Of a stretch of 64,000 nt of DNA, positions 23,863 to 34,379 are shown one piece after another; the stretch's first letter is position 1, and each line of letters opens with the position of its first letter. The position numbers were made by a program, and so were the translations under genes. The stretch is from Sesamum alatum (Eukaryota; Streptophyta; Magnoliopsida; Lamiales; Pedaliaceae). The notes beneath the pieces are model-generated. The model had not been told where the DNA came from. It searched no databases and was given only the letters and a program-made list of their open reading frames with translations. The DNA lies in NCBI GenBank assembly GCA_034509735.1, contig JACGWO010000006.1:37813141-37877140 (forward strand), given 5' to 3'.

Positions 23863-25049
23863 ACATCTTATAATATGTCTAAAATTTTATGCGATTTGAA
23901 AAGTGTTAGTTGAAATTTTTAGACGATGAACTTATAAGATTCAGAAATAAATGTTATGTGCTTATAAACTTACTGAAATGTTGAGAGTTATCAAATTATT
24001 TTGAAAATTTTACCAAACTCTTTAATTTTAGTCATATTAATTATAAAATTATCATTATTAATATATTATAATGTCTATAATTTTAATTTACTTTAATAAT
24101 TCAATAATTTATTTTTAAAATAAGATCTACTGTTTTATAACATGTACACAATATTTTAAATAAACTAGCCAACCATCCCATTGGTCACAAAAATTTGTGC
24201 ATACAGAAGAAGCAACAAACATGTGAATGATCCAAAACAAAGACTTTTTCGATGCGTTAACATAAATAATTAATTATTTAAAACCAATGTTTCATCTAAA
24301 TAAATTTTAATTAGAAAATACTCGAAATTATAAATTTAATTAGTCCAAAGCCCCCTAAGTGGACAAATAGTTACAATTAACAAATAGCTCGACTTATAAA
24401 ACTCCTCTAATTGTAGAAAAACTATACAACGTTTGTTTGGTGGTATTTCAAGTCACTGATAATGAATCATTTAAACTTATTTGGATGATTTTAAATTCAA
24501 AATAATTTCAAAATACTCTATTTATAATTTTAAATAATATTTTTGTTAAATATTGATGGATTTCATATTATTATAATATTGAATAATTTAAATTATTTCT
24601 CAAAATCCTCCCATCGAATCCAATTTAATTAATCCAAACTACTTTAACATAATAGAATTAGAAGTTGTAGTCCATCATTTCCTTTATATTTATTGATGTT
24701 TTTTCTAGATATTTATGAATTAGATCTTCACATTTACGAGATTTCTTAAAGAAAATAATAATAATAATAAAATTAGTCTTCATTTATTGTTGCGGGTTAT
24801 ATGCAATTCTTTGGCAATTCCATATTTCCCACTTTATCTTTGAGGCAATGTTAATTTAATTTTTTTGAGTACTTCCCATTACTTCAAGGAATATACAAGA
24901 GACACCATTAACCAATATTTTATACAATAATGACAAAGTACTTCCTAAAAAGTGGAATAATACATCTAATTATAAAATAATCAATTACATCATAGAAAAA
25001 AGGTGTTATGATTCAGTTAAACCATATCTTTTTTTGTCAATTTTTTGTT
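23863..25049. other. AT-rich spacer
   Basis: No gene, RNA gene or clear promoter seen. Strongly AT-rich throughout with short simple repeats (for example AATAATAATAATAA near 24760). Confidence 0.5.
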
Positions 25050-25298
25050 TGAATTAAAAGCGATGAATTTTATTAATCGAAAATAAAGTGAATATTTTCA
25101 ATCATGTCGATTATGAATATCGAACATAGACAAATACAAACAATTCAATCAATAATATCATATAAATTAACACCTAGTTATTACATCGACAAATCATAGC
25201 TACTATACAGTATAAATAATATCAATTCACACAGGGTTCAAATCCATGATCTCTAGGATTATGGGGCCTCAGCTTCGCCAATTAAGTTAGGCCTCCTC
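25050..25298 (-). mobile_element. tRNA-derived SINE-like element, copy 2
   Basis: Same family as 23610-23862. The head contains GCCAATTAAGTTAGGCCTCC on the plus strand (minus-strand A-box region) and a diverged B box near 25234-25244. The low-coordinate end is again a GCGATGAATTTTATTAAT-type word preceded by T tracts, which correspond to an A-rich tail on the minus strand. Confidence 0.55.
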
Positions 25299-25972
25299 GA
25301 CATAATTTAACTTTTCAATTAAAAAGTGTTTTAATTTACATCATGTTCCGATACAAAAACAACAATAATCCACCAAATCACCATTTATGCATACTAGAGA
25401 TGATAATTGACATATAAAACTAGCTACAAGAGTTGTATTAAGATAACTGTTGCAATGTAAGTTGAAATTCATCGATTTATTGAGCTCATATGAAATTAAA
25501 ACATTGAATATAATTAATATTTATTAATCGCATTAAAATGAACCGCGCAAGATAAGTCAGTGTTAGTAATTTTATTTAATTTTATTGTTGGGATTTGAAT
25601 GAAAATACTAGTTAAATTTGTTTTTTTTTTTTTTTTGAGAAATTTAATTTAACTCAATTTATTTTTCAAGCACAAATCTAATCCGCCCCGAAACGGCCCG
25701 ACCCGACACCCGCCGCCCTGGCTTGACCCAATCTACACATTTGCCGCCTTTCACTCAAAGACTTGATATAGTTTCTATTTTTTATTTTTTAATTAGTATA
25801 CCTTGACTCACTAATAGACGCTGAAAGGGGAAATACGAATTACGACGTCGTAATATACTAATTCTTTATTTTATTACAGTTCTATTTATCATCTCCGAAC
25901 TCAGTTGAATTCAACGAAAACTCAGAAAATCAGACCGAAAACTCAGAAAACCCAGAGAGAGGACTGTACGAG
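25299..25972. promoter_or_regulatory. Spacer and promoter/5' leader of the SHG1-like gene
   Basis: AT-rich spacer containing a short GC-rich patch (about 25680-25735, GACCCGACACCCGCCGCC) and a run of T at about 25621-25636. The last 100-150 bases before the ATG at 25973, rich in ACTCAGAAAA words, look like a 5' leader. No decisive core promoter was identified. Confidence 0.4.
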
Positions 25973-28802
25973 ATGGGATCGCCGGTGATAACCCCAGAGG
26001 ATGTGCTGGAGAGTCTCATGAACGACGGCACAATCGACGCCATCCGGTTGAAAATCATTAATCAGCTCAAAGCCAATGTGAGTTCTTATGCATGTATTTT
26101 GGTTTGTGTTTAAGATTGTGTGTAGTTTTCGATTTTTCATGTGTTTGTTTAAAAAATATACTCTCTCTTTCGAGGAGTTATGTTTTGCGAGTGATTTTTC
26201 TATGAGTATATTCCTCCACTAATATACTCAGGCGTTTTCGTTTTGGGTGAATCCTATGGAATTTAGATTTTTTGTTTTTCTCTTTTTGTGATTTGAGGAA
26301 CTAATTTTGGAGGTAATGATTATCAGTATGGATATACAGCTTCTGCTTCATGACCTCTGTTTTTTTGAAGGTTTCCTTTTCCCAACCTTTTTTGGTGAGT
26401 CCTAAGTATTTTGGATGGAAATTCTTTGGAGTTGATGTGATTATACCTGCCGGGATATGTTGAGAGTACCTTTTGCTGTTGCTGGTGGGGGGCTTTTTTC
26501 TTTTTGAAGTTCCGGTGGTTCAGATGGAACTTGATGGTGCATGTTTGGTGAAGTTATTGTAATGATGACTACATCTGATTTTTTGGAGGATTTTTATGGC
26601 ATTGAAGTATTTTGCACATTTTGATATAAAAATGTGGGGGTTTATATGTTTAAAGTTCCCTGTTATGGCGATATTATGCTTAAGTTGAGTACAGTAAATG
26701 CTCTATGCAGTTTAGGGCACTTGTAGGTGGTTTCATTGCTAATGATTGATTTATTTGCAACGTGCTGATAGTTTGTTGAAAGATTTGGATGCGCAGCATT
26801 AATGCATATAACCTCTCGACAACGAGCGATATGCATCAATCTGTTGGTCCCTGTCTGTGTTGTTTTTATTATGTTTTTCCTTCAAGTCAGAGAATCTGAA
26901 GTTCCTTGGTTTTATCATTTCTTCCATAGAAGGGATCATATCTTTCAGTTTATTACAAATTTCTGTGTTCGTCGTATCCTCAATATGGGAAGGAAATCAC
27001 TGGAAGAATGTCATTTTATCTTTCTTTCCTCTCATGTTTTTCTGCTCTTTCTCGAGATGGGAAGAAATCAATGTTAGTATCATTTTTGAGAGAATGCTTC
27101 TTTAGTTACCTGAATCTCGAGTGGCATGAGCTTGCTGTTTATGTGAGGTTTTGGGTATGCTTGATGGTGTCCACAAGAATTACTACTAGAAAGAGAATAA
27201 TATGGTTGCTTGAAATTCGCTATGGGTTACATCAAGGTGCTCCAACCTATCCCAACCAAACATACTTTCTTCTTATAATAATGTCACTAGTATATAAATT
27301 GCTTTGGTTTGAGTAGGAAAAGGGTGCAGCTTGTGAGTTGGTGTATCCTATGACATATTAGGGTTATGATGAAGAAATTGAAAAGACAGAGAAAGTAGAC
27401 AGGCAATTACGTGGTTTGGCCCTTTTGCCTTTCTTCGCCTATAGAATGAGGCCATTTGGCCCGCATTAGTAAACAAGATGCCAAAGGGCCAATGCATCTA
27501 GATTTCCCTCTTATGTTTGAACTACAGTCACCACTATTATATATGTGAGCATGTATAAACAATTAGAGGAGGAATTAACAACATTTTATGTCATAATAAA
27601 AGCCACATTTACCTCCATAACTAATCATCTAATAAATTATCTGATCTTGTGCTTTGGTCCTCAACACTATGCTTAGTGATCGGTAATAATATCTTTGACA
27701 TGTCTTTATGTTGTTACCTTTTCCGTTGTGTGTTTTGATGGTCATGTTTCTAAAAAGTTTGGTTATTTTTTGCATGAATTTAGAAACGAATGGCTTTTTC
27801 TAATGTTGACTTTTGAAGTAAGGATTATTCATAGAAGCAAAGAAAATAATGGCTTGTATGTCTTGCAGGAGGAGTTGAAGAGTAATACCATTAAAATGGT
27901 GGAGCAGAGTAAGGTTCTAAATACTCCTGGTGCTGAGAAACAGACAAAGCGAGAGTTGTTTGATGCACTTCGACAAGAGCTTGAGTAAGTGATTACTGCT
28001 TTTTTCTCCTTTTTGTAGGTTTATGCTTGTGAGGAGTGATTACACTATTTGCTAGATACTTATGCTAGTATGAAGTGTCCAAGGTGTTGCTTTCGGTTTG
28101 TTGGTCCACTAGGTGTGGTTGGTCCGTATCTGGTTTATGATCGTTAACTATAATTTGATGACTGCTAGGTGCAATTAGTCAATGCAGTTGTTAATTGCTC
28201 AAAGTAAAGCCAATAATCTTTGTTGTCCAATTTCTTTGTTTTTCTCGTTTGTCCATTCTTTTGGATTAGGTGGGCTTGCATGTGAGTTCATCTACTTTCT
28301 GGCTCTTGCTAACTTTAACCTGTCATACTTCTGTGGATTTATTGAGCTTTCGATGCCAGATTCAGCATGATGCTTTAGTTCTGTTTACGAGACAGCATAT
28401 ACAAACTCGCATATCTCATTTCCTACTCATTGGAAACCAGAACACAAACTAGAAGAGTTGATGTGGTTGGCAAATATATGCAGAACTCCTGTACTTGAGA
28501 AGGCTTCCAGATCAGTTTGGGAGTTAATCTTAGATCAGAATGGTTTGGGGAAAGAGATCAGTGACACTGTTGAGCGAGTCTTTTGTCAACTGAGTGGCCG
28601 TGAACCTCCACTGTTTCCTACAATGAGCAGTGAAACCCAGCCGGAGAAAGAAAAGGAGGTTGGTCCTTCCTCCTCATCCAAGAAAAGAAGTTTTAATGAC
28701 ATGAGCAAGGACGATGCAGATGGAGTTGCACAAGAATCGGCCAATGGACCCATCGTCCCCGAGAATAGTACTGCAGTTTCATCACCCAATCCCAGAAAAT
28801 AA
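25973..28802 (+). CDS. SHG1/BOD1-family protein, candidate COMPASS subunit
   Basis: Three exons, 25973-26077, 27869-27984 and 28484-28802, join in frame to encode 179 aa. The N-terminal half is a compact helical domain with PEDVLESLMNDGTIDAIR, ELKSNTIKMVEQSKVL, LFDALRQELE and SVWELILD. That pattern (short N-terminal helix with a G-x-(I/F)-D turn, then a helical bundle) fits the SHG1 family of COMPASS histone H3K4 methyltransferase components and the related BOD1 kinetochore/SET1B proteins. The C-terminal half is low-complexity with a basic patch (SSSSKKRSFNDM) that could be a nuclear signal. The first intron is 1791 bases. The family call rests on pattern memory; the reading frame is secure. 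Confidence 0.65.
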
Positions 28803-29245
28803 AATGTACTGTATTCATTGATCTGGCTAACTTGCTTCTTTCATTAAACCACCAGGCACAAACTCAAAGAGTGCGCTTAAAGTAAGAAATGTCTCGACAC
28901 AATTCTTCTAGAGAAGCAAAAACTCGAATGTCAGACTTTCTATTTCAGTGTTCTGTTGTGTATATTAAAAATCTTGTACTAGTAAATTTATTAGAGTTGA
29001 GAATTGTCTTATTGTTAACCCATTGTTTGCTGTTTGCCAATTAGTACAGAATTGTAAGATGATTCCAATATATTTATTCATATATTCCAAGGAATTGGTT
29101 GAGGAGCTATGCAAGGCAGAAACTCAGGTATGGTTTTATTGACAGATAGTATTGCATTACTTCTGACTCATCTTTCTAACTGTCCGGAGTTTGAGTCTCT
29201 GCTTTCGTGTTGATAGATAATTAATTAGCTTAATCTTTCAACTAA
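28803..29245. other. 3' UTR of the SHG1-like gene and short spacer
   Basis: Holds the probable 3' UTR and a spacer up to the tRNA gene. No further coding signal seen. Confidence 0.5.
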
Positions 29246-29317
29246 GTGGCTGTAGTTTAGTGGTAAGAATTCCACGTTGTGGCCGTGGAGACCTGGGCTC
29301 GAATCCCAGCAGCCACA
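29246..29317 (+). tRNA. tRNA-His (anticodon GTG)
   Basis: 72 bases that fold as a complete cloverleaf. The acceptor stem GTGGCTG pairs with CAGCCAC at 29310-29316. The anticodon stem CCACG/CGTGG (29272-29276 with 29284-29288) closes the loop TTGTGGC, with the anticodon GTG at 29279-29281. The TPSI arm contains GGTTCGAATCC-like GGCTCGAATCC, and the A box TTTAGTGGTAAGAA is present. No intron. A T-rich stretch (GTTTTGTGCTTTTT) just downstream can act as the Pol III terminator. Sequence is that of the plant nuclear tRNA-His. Confidence 0.96.
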
Positions 29318-29654
29318 CTTGCGTTTTGTGCTTTTTACAGAAGTTATTTACATTATCCCATTTTAGTTACCTTTTTATCCCTCAAATTAAATATGAATAA
29401 TGGCATTGATTGACCTACAGCTACGCCTACCCCTCAGCGGCCCTCATTCTGGAGGTAGCCAAATTGTTGTTTTCTTGCTATCCAAATACTTTACCTTATT
29501 GGAAACGTAACCTATAAATGAATAATTAATTTGTTTTGATAAATGACGACAAGTTCATAATGATTTCGAGTACCAATAATACATATTTCCTCAAAATAAT
29601 TAAATTGAAGTTCATCCGGTCAATATTCTCCACACCAAGAATGGTCCATTTATA
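29318..29654. other. Spacer downstream of tRNA-His
   Basis: AT-rich sequence without an identifiable gene, apart from the T-rich Pol III terminator region at its left edge. Confidence 0.45.
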
Positions 29655-29872
29655 ACAGTATGATTTAGTTTAATGATTAAGATTGAAATCTCATAATAAA
29701 GTTAAAAGTTATGGGTTCGAATTTCACCAGATGTGTAATCGGAATTCAACGTGAGATTATGTTAATATGAATTTATTGTACTATGAATTTATTGATTGAA
29801 TCGATATTTTTGTTAATTAGTTAATATTGATGTAATATATAATCACCGTTTTTATTAAAAAAATATCCATTT
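29655..29872 (+). mobile_element. tRNA-derived SINE-like element (plus strand)
   Basis: A tRNA-like head with an A-box-like TTTAGTTTAATGATTAAG, then a B-box-like GGGTTCGAATTTCACC near 29716, is followed by an AT-rich body and an A-rich end (TTATTAAAAAAAT). The head differs from the 23.6/25.0/58.0-kb family, so this is probably another SINE lineage. Confidence 0.5.
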
Positions 29873-30403
29873 ATGGGAGAAAACAACAACAATTGCTTGA
29901 CAAGAACAAAAGAAATGGACTTGTGATTGTGGCAGTTATACTTTTGTTAACAAAAATAAAAAATAGAACTATTTTTTTTTAATTTTTTAATTGAAGAAAT
30001 CCATGGCTCAATTGAAATTTTGTTTAAAGATGGCGAACGGATAAGACAAAACAATGCAAATTAATTACAGTGGGACGGTTTTCAACTTCAAGAAAAATGG
30101 AGCTTTTGATTACTCTGTGTGTGTGGCTGCTAGTTAACTTTTGCACATATACGCTTTTGTTTTTAATATTTTCACATTGAAAAAGAGAAACATTCTTTAG
30201 ACATTAATACTCAACAAGGTGACCCAAAATGTCTGCCATGCCATCAACTTTTTCACAAACAATATATATATATATATATAATTAATTTAATCATTATAAT
30301 TTCTTTAAAAAAGAAAATACCATGGTAATATTTATTTATTTATTTTTTGTAATATATAAATGATAGAAATAACCCATCAAAATATTAAAATGTCTTTAGT
30401 TGT
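29873..30403. other. AT-rich spacer with (TA)n tract
   Basis: No gene seen. A (TA)10 microsatellite lies at 30262-30281. Confidence 0.5.
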
Positions 30404-30868
30404 GGGTAAATTACATTTTTTGTCCATAAGTGGATCCGTTTCTAATTTTCGTCCCATATTGTGAAAAATTCACACACTATATTTCATATGTCCATTTTTT
30501 TTCAATTTCAGGACCAAAATGGGTTTTTCGTTAATTACTAATAGACTCGCATGCGTCCGTTAAATTGCTCGGGGTAAATTACATTTTTGGTCCCATATTG
30601 TAGGACCAAAAATTAGAAATGGATCCACTTATGGAACCAAATTTAGAAACATATCCACTTATGACACCAAAAATATAATTTAATCCGAGCAACTTAATGG
30701 AGCCGTGCGAGTCACGTGATTCTGCCGTTAGCAATTAACGGAAATCTCCTTTTGATCCTAAAATTGAAAAAAAAGATAGACATATGGGATGTAATGTGTG
30801 AATTCCCCACAGTATGAAACCAAAATTAGAAACGGATCCACTTATGGAACCAAAAATATAATTTACCC
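30404..30868. mobile_element. Nested foldback element (MITE-like, near-complete hairpin)
   Basis: The ends are inverted repeats, GGGTAAATTACATTTTTT at the left and AAAAATATAATTTACCC at the right. The arms continue inward: CCATTTTTTTTCAATTTCAG is answered by CTAAAATTGAAAAAAAAGAT, and CCGTTAAATTGCTCGG by CCGAGCAACTTAATGG. Between the arms, about 30574-30685, sits a second smaller foldback that repeats the same terminal words. Almost the whole 465 bases can fold on itself, which is typical of non-autonomous DNA elements. No coding capacity. Confidence 0.8.
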
Positions 30869-31416
30869 AAATATGGCTGAGATCGACCATTTATTTTGAA
30901 ATCAAGAAGTGTATTGAATTTCTGACGTGATTGGGTTAGATCCATCAAATTTTAATTTTGACAGAACTACTCTATCGGGAAGAAAATGAGACTTTTTAGA
31001 AAATGATTAATAGATCATAATCTGTGGGAAACTTCAACATCAAATCAAGAGGGCATGATAAAGATAAAATTGTTTTTGCTTCACTTTTAGAAATTTATTA
31101 AAACCTTATCCATATTCACAAGTCTATATTCCATTGGATTACATAAAGAAAGGTGTATATTGGTGTGCTATCATTATCCACATATTTGTCCACCATTTCT
31201 CTCCAAATGTATGCTCTTGGAAGATTCCTTCAACTTGTAGAATTCTCCCATTTTCTCACCATAATATTTGCTTATATATACTCCAAAGAGATAACCCTCA
31301 AGATCCTTCACAAATTTTCTTCCACTTCACATTTCAAGAATCAAATCCCATTTGGCCCTTTTCATCATTTTTGTTTGCTTCAAGAGTTTAAATTTTTTTG
31401 TTTCATAAAATTGTTG
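30869..31416. promoter_or_regulatory. Upstream region and 5' leader of the bZIP gene
   Basis: AT-rich promoter region followed by a long leader that contains small uORFs. Around 31180-31330 the sequence is pyrimidine-rich (TCTCTCCAAATG, CTCCCATTTTCTCACC), consistent with a leader, and TATATATAC near 31273 could be a TATA-type element. The transcription start is not fixed. Confidence 0.4.
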
Positions 31417-31476
31417 ATGAGAGCAATGATTTCCATGCAAGAGTTATTAGTTTTGCTTAGTTCATCTTGTTTTTGA
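31417..31476 (+). promoter_or_regulatory. uORF1 in the bZIP leader
   Basis: ATG at 31417 opens a 19-codon frame (MRAMISMQELLVLLSSSCF) that stops at 31474-31476, a single base before the ATG of the next uORF. In group S1 bZIP leaders several uORFs commonly precede the sucrose-control one. Its role here is inferred from position only. Confidence 0.6.
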
Positions 31477-31477
31477 C

Positions 31478-31570
31478 ATGAGTAGTGTCTCTATAGTACT
31501 TCTGTGTAGAATTAGGCTTGTTCAATCATTCTCAGTTGTTTTTCTCTACTGGTTTTATGTTTTTTCTTGA
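31478..31570 (+). promoter_or_regulatory. Conserved sucrose-control uORF (SC-peptide, CPuORF)
   Basis: A 30-codon upstream frame from ATG at 31478 to TGA at 31568-31570 ends in RLVQSFSVVFLYWFYVFS. This C-terminal sequence is the hallmark of the conserved peptide uORF of group S1 bZIP genes (Arabidopsis bZIP1, 2, 11, 44, 53). In that family the nascent peptide stalls ribosomes when sucrose is high, repressing translation of the main frame. It lies 77 bases before the main ATG in a different reading frame. This uORF starts nearer to the conserved core than the Arabidopsis bZIP11 one, so the peptide is shorter at its N-terminus. Its presence confirms the gene's subgroup. Confidence 0.93.
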
Positions 31571-31647
31571 GCCCTTTTCAGTATTCATATCTTTCATCAT
31601 TAATCTGTAACAAAAGAAGGAAAAAAGAGCCAAAAACTGAAGAAAAA

Positions 31648-32124
31648 ATGTCGTCAAGAAAGCTTATAAGCCACTCAAGTTCCTCGGAAGAGGACGAAAA
31701 CCGATATGCAAAGATCATAGATGAGAAGAAGAGGAAGAGGATGATATCGAACCGGGAATCGGCCCGACGGTCGAGGATGAAGAAGGAGCAGCACATTAAG
31801 GATTTGAATGATCAGGTCACATATTTCAGGACCAGAAGCAGTGAAATGGCCCAGAAAATTGACGAGACCGAACGACGTTACATGGCCGTTGAGTCAGAGA
31901 ATAGGATCCTTAGAATGCAAGCTGAGGAGCTGAAAAAGAGGCTGGAATTGATGGAACAAGTGCTGGTTTCTTATCAGAGTTCTGGCTGTCATGATGTATC
32001 TGATGATCAAATGGGAAATAGTGATGAGTTTTCAGTAATGGAATATTTGCAAGATCCTTTGCTAAAACCATGGCTGCAGCCTTCTTTTCAGTTTCAGACT
32101 GTTGATGGGATTTACCAGTTTTGA
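31648..32124 (+). CDS. Group S1 bZIP transcription factor
   Basis: Single-exon gene for 158 aa. The basic region KKRKRMISNRESARRSRMKK contains the invariant N-x7-R (Asn35, Arg43). A leucine-zipper-type heptad region follows to about residue 106 (HIKDLNDQVTYF, AVESENRILRMQAEEL, LELMEQVL). The short C-terminus ends PSFQFQTVDGIYQF. The start is the first ATG after the conserved uORF; the frame is open further upstream to 31567 but without an ATG. S1 bZIPs bind G/ACTCAT-type boxes, heterodimerise with group C bZIPs, and reprogramme amino-acid and sugar metabolism under low energy. The uORF pair upstream predicts translational repression by sucrose. Which of the bZIP2/11/44/53 orthologues this is cannot be settled here. 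Confidence 0.92.
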   Translation: MSSRKLISHSSSSEEDENRYAKIIDEKKRKRMISNRESARRSRMKKEQHIKDLNDQVTYFRTRSSEMAQKIDETERRYMAVESENRILRMQAEELKKRLELMEQVLVSYQSSGCHDVSDDQMGNSDEFSVMEYLQDPLLKPWLQPSFQFQTVDGIYQF

Positions 32125-32897
32125 AGAACAACTTTGATGTTCAGTGTGTGTAGTGTGTGTTGATATCCATGCATTTCCATGGCTGATTAATTGCAGATAG
32201 TTGCACTTGATTGTATATAATGTACTTGTTAAGTTTCTTATGTTAAATTTGATGTTCTTTCTATTTAGGCCTGTCCGGAGGCACTGGCAGGACTTATCAT
32301 TGAGCAGATTCGGAATAGACTACTTAGCATTTCCCGTCCCCCTCCCTGCAGCTCCTTGCTACATATAGGGTTTGGAAAATTGCGTGGAACCAGTGAGGTA
32401 CACGCCCGTGTTGTTCCCTCAACACGGCCTTGTTTGGTTCGGCCTCTTGCCTTAGCGTATAAGAATGAAGCACGACCGTGGAATCAAGACTGGCATGATG
32501 CCTTGGTTGTACTTATACCATTTGTTTACATATATGAAAGGTTACATTCCGCTCCAAAAAAAAAAAAGAATCCTTTGTTTCCACTCATTTGGAGGAAACT
32601 CGTTGTCATAAGCTGAAACAAAGAGAACTTGCAACTCTAACATTTGATGATATATTTTGCTGACACGGTCGACTCTTCAAACAGCTGTTCCTAACAAGAA
32701 GCTAGAACTAGGTAAGATGCAGTTGTTTTTGATGAAACAAAAATGCCATTGCAGTAAACCAGTAATCTTGTAAGACTGCAGAAATTTTGGTATGTTCTGA
32801 TATAGATGGTGACATTGTTCTTTCAGTTATTATATCGATCCTGGTACAAAAACACGACGAATTCAGTACATTTTCCTCCATAATTGTTCTCTATGTT
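32125..32897. other. bZIP 3' UTR and spacer with a GC-rich hairpin
   Basis: The bZIP 3' UTR probably ends near 32250. About 32270-32510 is GC-richer than its surroundings and holds an exact hairpin CCGTGTTG (32406-32413), loop TTCCCT, CAACACGG (32420-32427). I recognise no RNA family. An A tract lies at about 32557-32568. The remainder up to the GRAS gene stop is probably the GRAS 3' UTR. Confidence 0.4.
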
Positions 32898-34379
32898 TCA
32901 GTGTTTGTGGAACTTCCAAGCAGACACAGATCGTAATGGGATATCGTTCCATCCAAGAAGCATGCATTTGCCATCCATACTCAGAGTGCAAGACTTCCAG
33001 CAAGGTGATTCTCTGACCAGCAAGCTTGCCTGGTCCATAGATGGCTGGCTTAGCTCCATTTCCACAATACCGAATCTTGCAAAATATCCTCTCCAGAAGT
33101 TTATCTTACGACATTGCCTAAAACTCCCGTCATCCTCACTCATAGCACCGCTTCTGATTATCTCCTGAAAGTAGACTTTCTCGATTATCTCCCTGCACCG
33201 GTTGTCCCGTTCCAGGCAATCCTCAAGGCAATCAAACATTGCACTGCAGAGAAAGAGTGCCTCATGAAACCGGGGGACGAAAGCTGGTGCACATATATTT
33301 GCCTCAATTTCATTGACAACCATCAGATGAGGATTCAGGTTCTTGACCCATCCTATTAAAGCTTCTATGTTGTTAGGAGAAGCTGCTAAAGATGTCTGAC
33401 AGAACTCCATGTAAACAGCCACTACTTCACCAGCCTCTAATTCGAACTGATCTTTGTTAAACTCGTACATTTCTGAGTTCACTATTCTAAATGCAAAGGG
33501 CACGTTCATGGATGCTGCAAAAGAAGACAGCGTCTCAACTTTTTCTTCGACATTGTCTTTTGGTGTACAAACCACAGTGATCTTGAGCTGCTCCACTGGG
33601 AAACTTTTTCGGTTAGCAAGAGAATGCACGATGATCATCCAATGTGAACCGAGTTTGGTTCCAATATCGATAAAATGAATTCTTTCAGCTGATGCAAGAC
33701 TGTCCAAAATCGTTTGAATGGCAGTAAACTGTGTGATTTGAGTGAAGGGGAGGAGTTGTTCACTTGTATGGATAGCAGCTTTAAGATCTGCTAGTGCTTG
33801 TTTCACATCAACTTCTACTACTTCTCTCTCCAGATCAAATTTTCCGTTTGCCATTTCAATTCTTTCTAGTAAATCTCGAGCAAAACACGTGATGACTCTC
33901 TGAATAGGATGATCAGCAGCATGAGAGGCCGAAAGTATGAAGATGAGCAATTTTTCAGCTTCATCATACTGTTGGTTGGAAAACTTTTCAGCAGCATCGA
34001 GCAGACACAACACATGCTTCACATGATTGAGACCAGAATCATGAAATGCAGAAGCATTTGCAAGAGTGAAAGAGTCACCTGTCATCCGAGACCTCAATTT
34101 GAGTAGTTCCATTGTTGCAATTCTCATGATGCTTACAGCGGATAACACTTGACAATTCGATGCACTGCATCCCGTTTCTGAACTTTGCCCGTCTCTTCTT
34201 GCCGTTCCAAGATGCTTGTGCTGGCTCGGCTCACAACGTTTACCACTTCTCAAACGTTTCATCAGGCTCCCATACTTGTTCAGAATTTCAAATGAAGCCT
34301 GCAAATTGCAAGCATCTTCTTTCTTAGCTTCAGCATCAAGCTCATCGTCCTGAACGTCTTCATCAGAGTGCGGTGCCAT
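32898..34379 (-). CDS. GRAS-domain transcriptional regulator, copy A
   Basis: Intronless gene for 493 aa. GRAS signatures in order: first leucine-rich region (VLCLLDAAEKFSNQQYDEAE, about 123-142), VHIID motif as IHFID (234-238), PFYRE/SAW portion with FARFGIVEMELS and the terminal SAWKFHKH. The N-terminal 110 residues lack DELLA and TVHYNP motifs, so it is not a gibberellin-degradable DELLA, though its GRAS part is of the DELLA/SCL-like kind. A short motif, ASFEILNKYGSLMKRLR (about 29-45), recurs in the neighbouring GRAS gene. The start is the first ATG, in good context (AGCCATGGC). GRAS proteins act as nuclear co-regulators; this clade's targets are unknown to me. Confidence 0.88.
   Translation of the reverse strand: MAPHSDEDVQDDELDAEAKKEDACNLQASFEILNKYGSLMKRLRSGKRCEPSQHKHLGTARRDGQSSETGCSASNCQVLSAVSIMRIATMELLKLRSRMTGDSFTLANASAFHDSGLNHVKHVLCLLDAAEKFSNQQYDEAEKLLIFILSASHAADHPIQRVITCFARDLLERIEMANGKFDLEREVVEVDVKQALADLKAAIHTSEQLLPFTQITQFTAIQTILDSLASAERIHFIDIGTKLGSHWMIIVHSLANRKSFPVEQLKITVVCTPKDNVEEKVETLSSFAASMNVPFAFRIVNSEMYEFNKDQFELEAGEVVAVYMEFCQTSLAASPNNIEALIGWVKNLNPHLMVVNEIEANICAPAFVPRFHEALFLCSAMFDCLEDCLERDNRCREIIEKVYFQEIIRSGAMSEDDGSFRQCRKINFWRGYFARFGIVEMELSQPSMDQASLLVRESPCWKSCTLSMDGKCMLLGWNDIPLRSVSAWKFHKH

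Noticed and set aside
31567..31647. N-terminal extension of the bZIP protein upstream of 31648
   Set aside because: The frame is open but has no ATG there, and the region overlaps the end of the conserved uORF; the first ATG at 31648 fits the family start.
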